NCBI GenBank assembly: GCA_030824515.1
Contig: JAVBXN010000014.1
Location: 62,001-126,000 of the forward strand
Reading direction: 5' to 3'
DNA length: 64,000 nt
From: Pelobacter sp.
GTDB taxonomy: Bacteria > Desulfobacterota > Desulfuromonadia > Geobacterales > Pseudopelobacteraceae
Shown here piece after piece: positions 1-6,204 of the stretch; within the stretch, counting starts at the first letter, position 1; each line of letters begins with the position of its first letter. The notes beneath the pieces are model-generated. The model worked only from the letters and a program-made list of their open reading frames with translations, was not told the origin of the DNA and did not search any database. The position numbers and the translations under genes were made by a program.

Positions 1-2
1 AA

Positions 3-125
3 ATGGCTCAACGTGTACGCATGGTCACTATCGGCAATCATGAAAAAATGACCGACACTATTCAGGATACTTTGAAGGAATTGGTCAACAGACAAAAATC
101 GAAAGAAGGAGCAATGCCGACGTGA
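3..125 (+). CDS. 3' end of an unidentified gene, or a 40-residue ORF
   Basis: The frame is open from the left edge of the window to a TGA at 123-125. The first ATG is at position 3, giving 40 residues if that is the start, but the gene may begin outside the window. The peptide is charged and partly helical, with no cysteines or membrane segment, and I do not recognise it. Its stop overlaps the GTG start of the next gene (GTGA), so the two are probably translationally coupled and this is the upstream member of the thiol-redox operon. Confidence 0.4.
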   Translation: MAQRVRMVTIGNHEKMTDTIQDTLKELVNRQKSKEGAMPT

Positions 126-358
126 GCAGAAACTTCACTGAAAACATAATCGAGGCGCCACGGGATGAGACCGTCTGCTGGTGCAGCGACGTTTCCAAAG
201 GAACCATTCTTGAGGCGAAACGGAACGGCGCACGAAACATGGATGATATCCGCCGGATTACCGGGGCCTGCACGGTTGGCCGCTGCAAAGATCAATCGCC
301 AAGGGGGCGTTGTTGCTCCATGGAAATCAAACGGCTGCTTGAGGCAGAAACCTTGTAA
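122..358 (+). CDS. BFD-like [2Fe-2S]-binding protein
   Basis: A 78-residue protein whose cysteines are spaced as in the BFD-like fold: CWC near residue 20, then TGACTVGRC about 30 residues later (C-x-C...C-x4-C), which in bacterioferritin-associated ferredoxins ligates a [2Fe-2S] cluster. A further CC pair lies near residue 65. The GTG start is preceded by AAGGAG at 106-111 and overlaps the stop of the previous frame. It lies 13 bases upstream of the methyltransferase gene. A role as a small electron carrier or metal-sensing partner in this redox operon is inference from the family and neighbours. Confidence 0.7.
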   Translation: MSRNFTENIIEAPRDETVCWCSDVSKGTILEAKRNGARNMDDIRRITGACTVGRCKDQSPRGRCCSMEIKRLLEAETL

Positions 359-371
359 AGCCGGAGGGAGC

Positions 372-1040
372 ATGAACCAGCAAATCGAAGAACAGGTATT
401 GAGCAGGCAGAACCCGCATTGGGAAAAGACCTATGCCAGTATCCCGGAGATGTTTGGTGATGGACCGAGTGAACCGGTTCGCAAGGCAGCAGTAATCTTC
501 AAACAGGAAGGCAAGACGAATATTCTGGAATTGGGTGGGGGCCAGGGGCGAGACACGGTCTACTTAGCCGGCAACGGATTCACTGTGACCAGCCTGGATT
601 ACGCTGTTGAAGGGGTCAAGGCAATTACACAGAAGGCGCAGAAGGCCGGCGTTTCCCAAGCAGTCAGCACTCTTTGCCACGATGTACGGCAACCGCTGCC
701 ATTTCCGGACGCATTCTTCGATGCCTGTTACTCCCATATGCTCTTCTGTATGGCTCTTACCACCGCCGAACTGGAGTGTCTTGCCGCGGAAATACTACGG
801 GTGCTTAAGCCTGGGGGGCTCTGCATCTACACAGTCAGGCATATCGGTGACGCCCACCATGGCACAGGAATCCACCGGGGTGAGGACATGTACGAGACAG
901 GTGGCTTCATCGTACACTTCTTCTGCAAAGAAAAAATCGAGCACCTGGCAACGGGCTATGAATTCGTCAATGTGGAAGAGTTCGTAGAGGGGGCGCTACC
1001 ACGCAAGCTCTTTGCGGTTACAATGAAAAAGAGCCTGTAA
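372..1040 (+). CDS. class I SAM-dependent methyltransferase
   Basis: A 222-residue Rossmann-fold methyltransferase. Motif I is ILELGGGQGRD near residue 50, the acidic loop SLDYA follows about 20 residues later, and the post-motif ALTTAELECLAAEILRVLKP is typical of methyltransferase domain 11. The frame is open upstream to 165, but the ATG at 372 has a strong GGAGGGAG just before it and starts at the usual family N-terminus, so I chose it. The substrate cannot be read from sequence. Position between a BFD-like protein and thioredoxin-family genes suggests a role in metalloid or thiol metabolism, which is inference. Confidence 0.8.
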   Translation: MNQQIEEQVLSRQNPHWEKTYASIPEMFGDGPSEPVRKAAVIFKQEGKTNILELGGGQGRDTVYLAGNGFTVTSLDYAVEGVKAITQKAQKAGVSQAVSTLCHDVRQPLPFPDAFFDACYSHMLFCMALTTAELECLAAEILRVLKPGGLCIYTVRHIGDAHHGTGIHRGEDMYETGGFIVHFFCKEKIEHLATGYEFVNVEEFVEGALPRKLFAVTMKKSL

Positions 1041-1098
1041 ATACCCCGGGCCACCTGCAGAGGATACATGGAAAATAAACCAAAAAGGAGAAAGCGTA

Positions 1099-1329
1099 AT
1101 GAAAATCGAAGTATTGGGCACCGGCTGCTCCAAATGCAAGACTCTGTATGAAAACACGAATAAAGCACTGCAAGAGAGCGGCAAGAACGCCGAAGTTGTC
1201 AAGGTCGAGGACATCCCCTCCATCATGAAATACGGCGTGATGAGCACGCCGGCGCTGGTTATCGACGGCAAGGTCAAGTTTTCCGGTAAGCTGGCATCGG
1301 TGGCCGAAATCATCGGGATGCTGCCATGA
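1099..1329 (+). CDS. thioredoxin-family small redox-active disulfide protein
   Basis: A 76-residue minimal thioredoxin/glutaredoxin-like fold of the MTH895 (redox-active disulfide protein 2) type. It opens with a beta-strand (KIEVLGTG) and the active-site pair CSKC at residues 11-14; the cis-proline loop MSTPAL follows near residue 50. No signal peptide, so it acts in the cytoplasm. AAGGAG lies eight bases before the ATG. Its stop overlaps the start of the next gene by four bases (ATGA). With the periplasmic thioredoxin and the CcdA-like protein it probably forms an electron relay across the membrane; the family is often next to CcdA and arsenic-linked genes. Confidence 0.82.
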   Translation: MKIEVLGTGCSKCKTLYENTNKALQESGKNAEVVKVEDIPSIMKYGVMSTPALVIDGKVKFSGKLASVAEIIGMLP

Positions 1330-1703
1330 GATGGCTCACAGTCATGTCACTTCTGTTAGGCGCAACAATCGCCCACGCCGAGCTGCCTTCCTCCAACGAT
1401 GCCGCCATTCGCGCCGCGTTGTCATCCGGCCGGCCAACAGTGGCGGACTTCGGCGCCCGAACCTGCATCCCCTGCAAAAAGATGGCTCCGATTCTGGAAG
1501 AGCTTAATCGCGAACTGAACGGCAAGGCCAATGTGACCTTTACCGACGTCTGGGCAACACCTGGCCTTGCGCAGGACTATCGGGTCCAGATGATCCCGAC
1601 CCAGATATTCTTTGATGCCAAAGGCAAGGAAGTAAAACGCCATATGGGTTTCATGAACAAGCCGGATATCTTGAAAGAGCTGAAGGCGGCCGGTCTCAAA
1701 TGA
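1326..1703 (+). CDS. periplasmic thioredoxin-like protein
   Basis: A 125-residue secreted thioredoxin. A short signal peptide ends at about residue 19 (IAHA/E). The active site is CIPC in ADFGARTCIPCKKM, and the cis-proline loop is MIPTQIFF, both canonical for thioredoxins that accept electrons from a CcdA/DsbD-type membrane protein. Start overlaps the preceding stop and the gene's own stop overlaps the next start by four bases (ATGA), so the three are translationally coupled. Likely role: reduction of periplasmic disulfides using electrons delivered by the neighbouring membrane protein. Confidence 0.88.
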   Translation: MRWLTVMSLLLGATIAHAELPSSNDAAIRAALSSGRPTVADFGARTCIPCKKMAPILEELNRELNGKANVTFTDVWATPGLAQDYRVQMIPTQIFFDAKGKEVKRHMGFMNKPDILKELKAAGLK

Positions 1704-2386
1704 CCTTCCTCGACAATATCGAGCAGATCATCACCCTCTATCCGATTCTGGCCTTCGGCGCGGTCTTTCTGGCCGGGGTTCTGTCATCGGCCTCGCCCTG
1801 CGTGCTGGCTACCATACCGCTGGTAGTTGGTTTTGTCGGGGGCTACAGCGATGGCGACCGGGGCAGGGCCTTCCGCTATTCGCTGGTTTTTGTTCTGGGG
1901 CTGTCGCTGACCTTTACCGCTTTTGGCGCGGCGGCCGGCCTGCTGGGAACCATGTTCGGCACCCTGGGTGGCCCCTGGTATCTGATCGCGGGGATTATCG
2001 CGCTGGTCATGGGTGGGCAATTGATGGGTCTGTATGAAATCCGTCTGCCGATCAGGCGCGATTACAAACCAAGGCAGGGCGGCATCATCGGGGCCTTCCT
2101 GCTGGGGCTGTTCTTCGGGGTGGTTTCTTCACCCTGTGCCACGCCGGTGCTGGTGGTGCTGCTGACACTGGTAGCCGGCAAGGGACAGGTGCTGTACGGC
2201 ATTGCGCTTCTGTTCTGCTACGCCATCGGACATTGCCTGCTGATGCTCTTTGCCGGCACCTTCATCGGTTTCGTCGAAGGATTCGTCAAGGCGCGGGGAG
2301 TCGTGAACTTTTCGCAGTGGGCCAAGCGAGCTAGTGGTTTTGTTGTAGTTCTGGTGGGTGGCTGGTTCGTCTGGCAGTCTTTTTAA
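1700..2386 (+). CDS. CcdA/DsbD-type transmembrane thiol reductase
   Basis: A 228-residue integral membrane protein with about six hydrophobic segments. The two signature motifs of the family are present, each with its redox cysteine: SSASPCVLATIP in the first segment and VVSSPCATPVL in the fourth. In CcdA/DsbD proteins these cysteines carry electrons from cytoplasmic thioredoxin to periplasmic partners. Length fits the minimal CcdA type, without the extra DsbD domains. The thioredoxin gene immediately upstream supplies the probable periplasmic acceptor and the small disulfide protein the possible cytoplasmic donor. The exact final acceptor (cytochrome c maturation or other) is not evident. 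Confidence 0.88.
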   Translation: MTFLDNIEQIITLYPILAFGAVFLAGVLSSASPCVLATIPLVVGFVGGYSDGDRGRAFRYSLVFVLGLSLTFTAFGAAAGLLGTMFGTLGGPWYLIAGIIALVMGGQLMGLYEIRLPIRRDYKPRQGGIIGAFLLGLFFGVVSSPCATPVLVVLLTLVAGKGQVLYGIALLFCYAIGHCLLMLFAGTFIGFVEGFVKARGVVNFSQWAKRASGFVVVLVGGWFVWQSF

Positions 2387-2410
2387 CCAACTTCAAGGAG
2401 GACACAACTA

Positions 2411-2869
2411 ATGAAGCGGCTTATCGCGCTAACTGCCCTGATACTGTTGAACTCTGTTTCCATGGCATCGGCCGAAGAATCTGCCTTTGACAGTTTCCTG
2501 ACCCGTTTCGACTATGAAACCCGGGCCGACATGAAGATCGACAGCAAGAAGCTGATTACCCTGCTGACAGAAAAGAAGGCGGTGCTGGTGGATATTCGTT
2601 TTCCGGAAGAAACCAGGGCCTGGAAGATGGGATTCGGTTTGTTCATACCGTTGAATGAGTTGCCCAGGCGTTACAAGGAACTGCCCAGGGACAAGATTAT
2701 TGTCACTGCCTGCCCCCACAAGGACCGTTCATCCATCGCCATGGCCTACTTGCGCACCAAAGGACTCAACGCCAGATATCTGACCGACGGCCTGACCGGA
2801 CTGGCAGAGAATCTGCGGGGAGACAACGCCAAGGAGTTCATGGAAGAAATCGGTCTGGCAAAACCATGA
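2411..2869 (+). CDS. secreted rhodanese-like sulfurtransferase
   Basis: A 152-residue single-domain rhodanese with an N-terminal signal peptide ending at about residue 22 (SMASA/E). The active-site loop is CPHKDRSS, matching the six-residue C-x4-R loop of rhodaneses with the catalytic cysteine first. CH2A-like motif VLVDIRFPEE precedes it. AAGGAGGA lies just before the ATG, and the gene follows the CcdA-like gene after 24 bases, so it is probably the last gene of this redox operon. A role in periplasmic persulfide transfer is inferred from family and context. Confidence 0.85.
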   Translation: MKRLIALTALILLNSVSMASAEESAFDSFLTRFDYETRADMKIDSKKLITLLTEKKAVLVDIRFPEETRAWKMGFGLFIPLNELPRRYKELPRDKIIVTACPHKDRSSIAMAYLRTKGLNARYLTDGLTGLAENLRGDNAKEFMEEIGLAKP

Positions 2870-2887
2870 CATCACCCGCCCGTTACG

Positions 2888-4177
2888 CTATTTCAGGCTG
2901 ACACCCGACACGCCCTGGGCGACCACATTGACCGACAGGCGATCGTTCAACACCGTTGCCTCACCAAGGGACAACGATTTGACGGAACCGGTCAACCGGA
3001 CACGTTCAGCCACCTGCACGGAGGACAAGGCCGCAGACGCTTTAAGGCGGGCCTTCTCCAAGCGCTCTACCACAGAAGCATCCAGTTTCTCCTTGATAGT
3101 GCTTCGAATGGAACTGCTGAACAGCCAGCTTCCGGTACTTACCAACCACCCCGCGTCCCTTGTGTCAAAATCCACATCTTCAAATGTAAGCGAATTATTC
3201 TGCGGATTAAACACCGGCTTGGCAATAACCGTTAATTCCCCATCAAAATCGCCGGAAGTGGTCAGAACAATAACCAGACGGCCATCTTCTCCCTTCAGGT
3301 TGAAATTCCTGATGGTGACCTTCTTCTCCTTTCCAAAGGTCTTGTCGATCAGCACCGGGTTCAAGGCGGTCACCAGATCGGTATAAAAGAGGTCCATGAC
3401 CAGCTGGATATGAAAACTTTTGTCGAAGGACGGTAATTGCTGCAAAGGGGGCAATGCCTTTGCCGGAGTTGCGGCCGGTTTTGGACCGATCGTTATCTCG
3501 GCGCCGGTAATGATGCCAATGGACAGATGGATTTGATTGTTTGCCGTCAGCAGTGGACTCATGACAATTTTTTCCGGAGTCAGCTTCAGCCAGGCATTGA
3601 ATTCCTTGCTGACCAGCTTTGGAGAGAACGCGTTCTGCCAGAGCGGCGCAACCTTGGCCCGGAGCTGGACTGAGTCATTGACTTTATTGTCGATGATCGG
3701 CGCAATAAGTTTCTGGACGGGTTGAGTGATATTCTCGACCATGCTTTTCGGTTTAAAGGAGAGTGGCCCGAGCTTGAACGTGTCGGCCAGATTATCGGAC
3801 AAACCGGTGTAGTACACTTCGGTCTTGAGGCGCCAGTCCGGAGTGGCATTCACCCTGGCCTTGAATCTGAGCCCGGCCCGGAGCGGAACGCTCTCATACA
3901 TCGCATAGCTGAAAGTCAGCTGAATCGGCAGCGTAAAATAGACAAAATTGTCACTCGCGCTAACGGCTATCGGGCCGCTACGGAGAACCGTCACCGCTGT
4001 CCCGAACCCTCCTTGCCCCTTGTAGAGTTCTTTTGGCAGAGACTGGTTGATAATGGCGGCGAGATCGGCCGCAGAAGCCTGAACGTCGAGGTTGATCGAA
4101 GATGGTGGCACGGCAGCGGAAGCACAGACCGTGCTGAGCAGCAAAATCAGGAATGCTATGAAGAGTCGCTGAAGAAT
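2888..4177 (-). CDS. DUF4403 family secreted protein
   Basis: About 429 residues, matching DUF4403 (TULIP-like lipid-binding fold suspected for the family) by its pattern of YTGLSDNLA, the LxxxLFSSSIRSTIKEKLD region and the beta-rich C-terminus. No ATG, GTG or TTG gives a full signal peptide: the TTG at 4144 would cut it in half. Translating upstream gives a complete signal peptide (charged start, then FIAFLILLL and a cleavage site near ASA/A) beginning at an ATT codon at 4177, preceded by AGAGGAGG at seven to eight bases. I therefore place the start at ATT, with moderate confidence. Convergent with the rhodanese gene; function unknown. Confidence 0.72.
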   Translation of the reverse strand: MLQRLFIAFLILLLSTVCASAAVPPSSINLDVQASAADLAAIINQSLPKELYKGQGGFGTAVTVLRSGPIAVSASDNFVYFTLPIQLTFSYAMYESVPLRAGLRFKARVNATPDWRLKTEVYYTGLSDNLADTFKLGPLSFKPKSMVENITQPVQKLIAPIIDNKVNDSVQLRAKVAPLWQNAFSPKLVSKEFNAWLKLTPEKIVMSPLLTANNQIHLSIGIITGAEITIGPKPAATPAKALPPLQQLPSFDKSFHIQLVMDLFYTDLVTALNPVLIDKTFGKEKKVTIRNFNLKGEDGRLVIVLTTSGDFDGELTVIAKPVFNPQNNSLTFEDVDFDTRDAGWLVSTGSWLFSSSIRSTIKEKLDASVVERLEKARLKASAALSSVQVAERVRLTGSVKSLSLGEATVLNDRLSVNVVAQGVSGVSLK

Positions 4178-4292
4178 GGCGGTGTCCTCCTCTAATTTGT
4201 TTTTGGAATTACTGGTCGGGAGAACACCTGACAGCCTTTAGGTCAGGTGCGTCTTTGGTTGAACCTGTTGTTTTTTACTTTTGATTATACAT

Positions 4293-4326
4293 AAAAAAAG
4301 GCCACATCCAAAGATGCAGCCTTTTT
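4293..4326. terminator. bidirectional intrinsic terminator
   Basis: A hairpin (GGCTGCATC / GGATGTGGCC with two G-U pairs) flanked by A and T runs on both sides, so it can stop transcription from either strand. It follows the lysine-rich protein gene on the minus strand. Confidence 0.75.
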
Positions 4327-4345
4327 GAACATATTTAAAACAGAT

Positions 4346-4597
4346 TTACTTGGCAGCAGGAGTAGTTGTAGTTGTGGTTGTTTCTGTTTTAGGAGCTTCT
4401 TCTTTTTTTACTTTTTTCGCTTTTTTTACTTTTTTTACTTTTTTTACTTCTTTTTTCTCTACCTTAACTTCGCCAGCAGGGCTGGTAGTAGTTGTTTCGG
4501 TCTTAACGTCAGTTTTGACGGTCTCAGCAGCAAAAACTACAGCAGTGAAAGACATGGCAACAAGAGCAGCAACGATTGTGGAAAGAACTTTTTTCAT
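4346..4597 (-). CDS. lysine/threonine-rich low-complexity secreted protein
   Basis: An 83-residue protein with a clear signal peptide (MKKVLSTIVAALVAM..., cleavage near VFA/A) and a mature part made almost entirely of Lys, Val, Thr, Glu and Ala. A core of tandem KKVKKV/KKAKKV units sits between two threonine runs (ETTTTSP and TETTTTTTTP). The mature protein would be very basic and disordered. GGAGG lies nine bases before the ATG. Small secreted Ala/Lys-rich proteins of this kind are common in Geobacter-like genomes, but I know of no assigned function; binding to DNA, cell wall or extracellular polymer would fit the charge. Confidence 0.72.
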   Translation of the reverse strand: MKKVLSTIVAALVAMSFTAVVFAAETVKTDVKTETTTTSPAGEVKVEKKEVKKVKKVKKAKKVKKEEAPKTETTTTTTTPAAK

Positions 4598-4669
4598 AAG
4601 GTAATACCTCCAAATAATTTAGCGAATCTGTTTTATTTAATTTGCACAGACAGTGCCATGAAACATAAT

Positions 4670-4697
4670 TACATAACTTACTTAAATTACTGGGCAA
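4670..4697 (-). promoter_or_regulatory. candidate sigma70 promoter for the lysine-rich protein gene
   Basis: TTGCCC (4692-4697) and TATGTA (4670-4675) on the minus strand, separated by 16 bases, about 75 bases upstream of the start codon in an AT-rich gene-free stretch (4598-4789). No other gene is seen there. Confidence 0.35.
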
Positions 4698-4750
4698 ACA
4701 ATAGCGAAACTATATTTTGATATTTTTATTAACTCCATATAATCAATGTG

Positions 4751-4768
4751 ACACCTTATATAAGGTGT
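4751..4768. repeat. 18-bp perfect palindrome
   Basis: ACACCTTATATAAGGTGT is a perfect palindrome just downstream of the HicB remnant. It could be an old operator of a lost regulator gene; no partner is identified. Confidence 0.4.
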
Positions 4769-4789
4769 ATTAATATATTAAACTCATTG

Positions 4790-4945
4790 CTACACAAAAC
4801 CGAGTTCAACATGTTTGCCGAATACCCGTGCAATCTTTTCGAGTGTTTTCAAGGTTGGATTGGCTTTGCGGGGATTCTCAAGGCGTTGGTAAACCTGATA
4901 CGCGATGTTCAGCTTACGGGCGATTTCAACCTGTGATTCAACCAT
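4790..4945 (-). pseudogene. HicB-like antitoxin remnant (C-terminal HTH only)
   Basis: A 51-residue reading frame with KLNIAYQVYQRLENP followed by KANPTLKTLEKIARVFGK, the hallmark of the C-terminal XRE-type DNA-binding domain of HicB antitoxins. The N-terminal partial-RNase-H-like domain of HicB is absent: upstream the frame stays open only about 15 codons to a TGA and offers no good start. No HicA toxin gene is nearby. I read it as the tail of a deleted hicAB pair. It could still be translated from the ATG at 4945 as a stand-alone HTH peptide. Confidence 0.6.
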
Positions 4946-4989
4946 CCGGAATTTCCGGACAGTTGCCTCCCGACGTGGCTCACCGTCGA

Positions 4990-5301
4990 TTAAATCAGAG
5001 CCTCAATGCCCTTGCGATCCAGAATGTTCAGCAACTTCAGAGATGGACCACCGGGATGTTTTTCACCTATTTCCCATTTTTGGATTGTTGACAGGCTGGT
5101 ATTTAAAATGGAATCCATCACCGACTGACTGATACGGTAACGATCCCGAAGGGTACGAATCTGCTCGGCAGAGTACGAAGGCACCGGCTCAATACACAAG
5201 GCGTCATAGCGATTCAGGGCACGTTTATCTATAAAGCCGAGTTCGTGCAAATCCTGTGCTGTCTCATGTACTGCTTCAAGAAGACGACTTTTATGTTTCA
5301 T
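4990..5301 (-). CDS. orphan XRE-family regulator (NadS/HigA-like antitoxin)
   Basis: A 103-residue protein whose C-terminal half is a helix-turn-helix (SAEQIRTLRDRYRISQSVMDSILNTSLSTIQKWEIG) ending in GPSLKLLNILDRKG, as in the NadS/HigA-2 group of antitoxin-type regulators. The N-terminal half (EAVHETAQDLHELGFIDK) is characteristic of the same group. GGAGG sits six bases before the ATG. In that group the gene normally follows a RelE/HigB-type toxin, but here the upstream neighbour is a truncated RhuM gene, so the antitoxin appears to be without its toxin. Confidence 0.75.
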   Translation of the reverse strand: MKHKSRLLEAVHETAQDLHELGFIDKRALNRYDALCIEPVPSYSAEQIRTLRDRYRISQSVMDSILNTSLSTIQKWEIGEKHPGGPSLKLLNILDRKGIEALI

Positions 5302-5337
5302 ATGGCACCTCCAGGAGTGATCCCTTATCTGATTGTG

Positions 5338-5694
5338 TCAAGTCAATGCAGTGTCTGACACCTGTTGGCTTTCCCCAGCAATGATGGCGTCGAGGTTGTA
5401 GAACTCCACATTCCTCGCCACCTCCCGATTACCCTCTTTTTGAACTGTTCGGAAATTCCGAATAGTTGATACCTTGGCTATTTCTTCCTGAGCATAAAGG
5501 TTGGCCAGGTGCTCATTGATCGTCGGCACAGACACCTCAAACAGAACAGCCATCAGCTTCTGTGTCAGCCAGACCGTTTCATCCTCGACGCGCACCTCAA
5601 TGGTGTCTTCGCCTGCCTGTTTGGTGAAGATCAGGAACTCGGCAGTGCTGTTGCGAATTTGTAGTTTTTTCTCTTTGGTAGGATTCCTACTCAT
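5338..5694 (-). pseudogene. truncated RhuM-family protein gene
   Basis: The first ~105 residues match the N-terminal domain of RhuM/virulence-protein family members: VRVEDETVWLTQKLMAVLFEVSVPTINEHL, then STIRNFRTVQKEGNREVARNVEFYNLDAII. Intact members are roughly 300 residues and continue with VGYRV-type sequence. Here homology stops abruptly after NLDAI and the frame ends 13 codons later inside a palindromic repeat (5342-5361). The ATG at 5694 was chosen over the more distant one at 5820 because RhuM homology begins just after it and AAAGG precedes it. A deletion between repeats is the simplest explanation. Confidence 0.65.
5342..5361. repeat. short palindromic repeat, copy 1
   Basis: A 20-base unit centred on GTGTCTGACAC, nearly identical to the unit at 5925-5945. 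It forms the 3' end of the truncated RhuM frame. Confidence 0.5.
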
Positions 5695-5713
5695 CTGTTT
5701 GCCTTTATGTTTG

Positions 5714-5877
5714 CTGATTAGCACCGATCTCCCGCCAACAGAATGTAGGGGCATCCCCTTGTGGGTGCCCGCCTTTGTTAACATTGCATGATTGCCAGAG
5801 ATTGCAACAAAGGGGACCAAAAGGGATCGCCCCTACAAAACCTGTTTAGGAAATTGCGGGAGATCAGTTCTAACCAG
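5714..5877. repeat. palindromic MITE-like element
   Basis: A 164-base element bounded by 22-base inverted repeats (5714-5735 and 5856-5877, three mismatches), with a second inner pair built on TGTAGGGGC / GCCCCTAC. It carries no gene. The whole could fold into a long hairpin, as miniature transposable or REP-type elements do. It lies upstream of the truncated RhuM gene. Confidence 0.6.
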
Positions 5878-5924
5878 ATTATGTTTTTACTGCGTCTTTG
5901 CTAATCATCCATTCTACATAGTTT

Positions 5925-5945
5925 GTCAATGTCAGTGCCTGACAC
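5925..5945. repeat. short palindromic repeat, copy 2
   Basis: GTCAGTGCCTGAC core (perfect palindrome) preceded by GTCAAT, nearly identical to 5342-5361. The two copies bracket the RhuM remnant and the MITE-like element. Confidence 0.5.
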
Positions 5946-5981
5946 TTGTATGTTTTTGATCCCTCTGAAACTCAAATTTAT

Positions 5982-6191
5982 CTATACCTTCGAGTATCGA
6001 TACGTCCCCTTAATCCTAGCCGCCAAATATCCGCCGACGGAATCCGCATCACGTAAGCCGAAAAAAACTTCTTCGGGAACATCGAAGTATTGGTACATCC
6101 CTCCATTTTTGAATTCGACCTGCAATGTTGAACTGTTATCATCATAGCCGACCGCTTCGATATTACTTGAATCTACAGGTATCATTTTCAT
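5982..6191 (-). CDS. KTSC-domain protein in the SIR2-HerA operon
   Basis: A 69-residue protein that is essentially one KTSC domain: DSSNIEAVGYDDNSSTLQVEF, then KNGGMYQYFDVPEEVF and a C-terminal RIKGTYRYSKV, in the order and spacing of the family. It starts 13 bases after the stop of the HerA gene on the same strand, with AAGGAGAG before the ATG, so it is very likely co-transcribed with the defence genes. The function of KTSC domains is not established to my knowledge. Its AT-rich base composition matches the SIR2-HerA pair, suggesting they arrived together. Confidence 0.75.
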   Translation of the reverse strand: MKMIPVDSSNIEAVGYDDNSSTLQVEFKNGGMYQYFDVPEEVFFGLRDADSVGGYLAARIKGTYRYSKV

Positions 6192-6204
6192 AGTGCTCTC
6201 CTTA

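Noticed and set aside
165-371. N-terminal extension of the methyltransferase
   Set aside because: It overlaps the BFD-like gene in another frame, and the ATG at 372 has a strong ribosome site at the family's normal N-terminus.
4107-4177. Lipoprotein signal for the DUF4403 protein
   Set aside because: The cysteine is preceded by Val (STVC), which does not fit a lipobox; cleavage at ASA/A is more likely.
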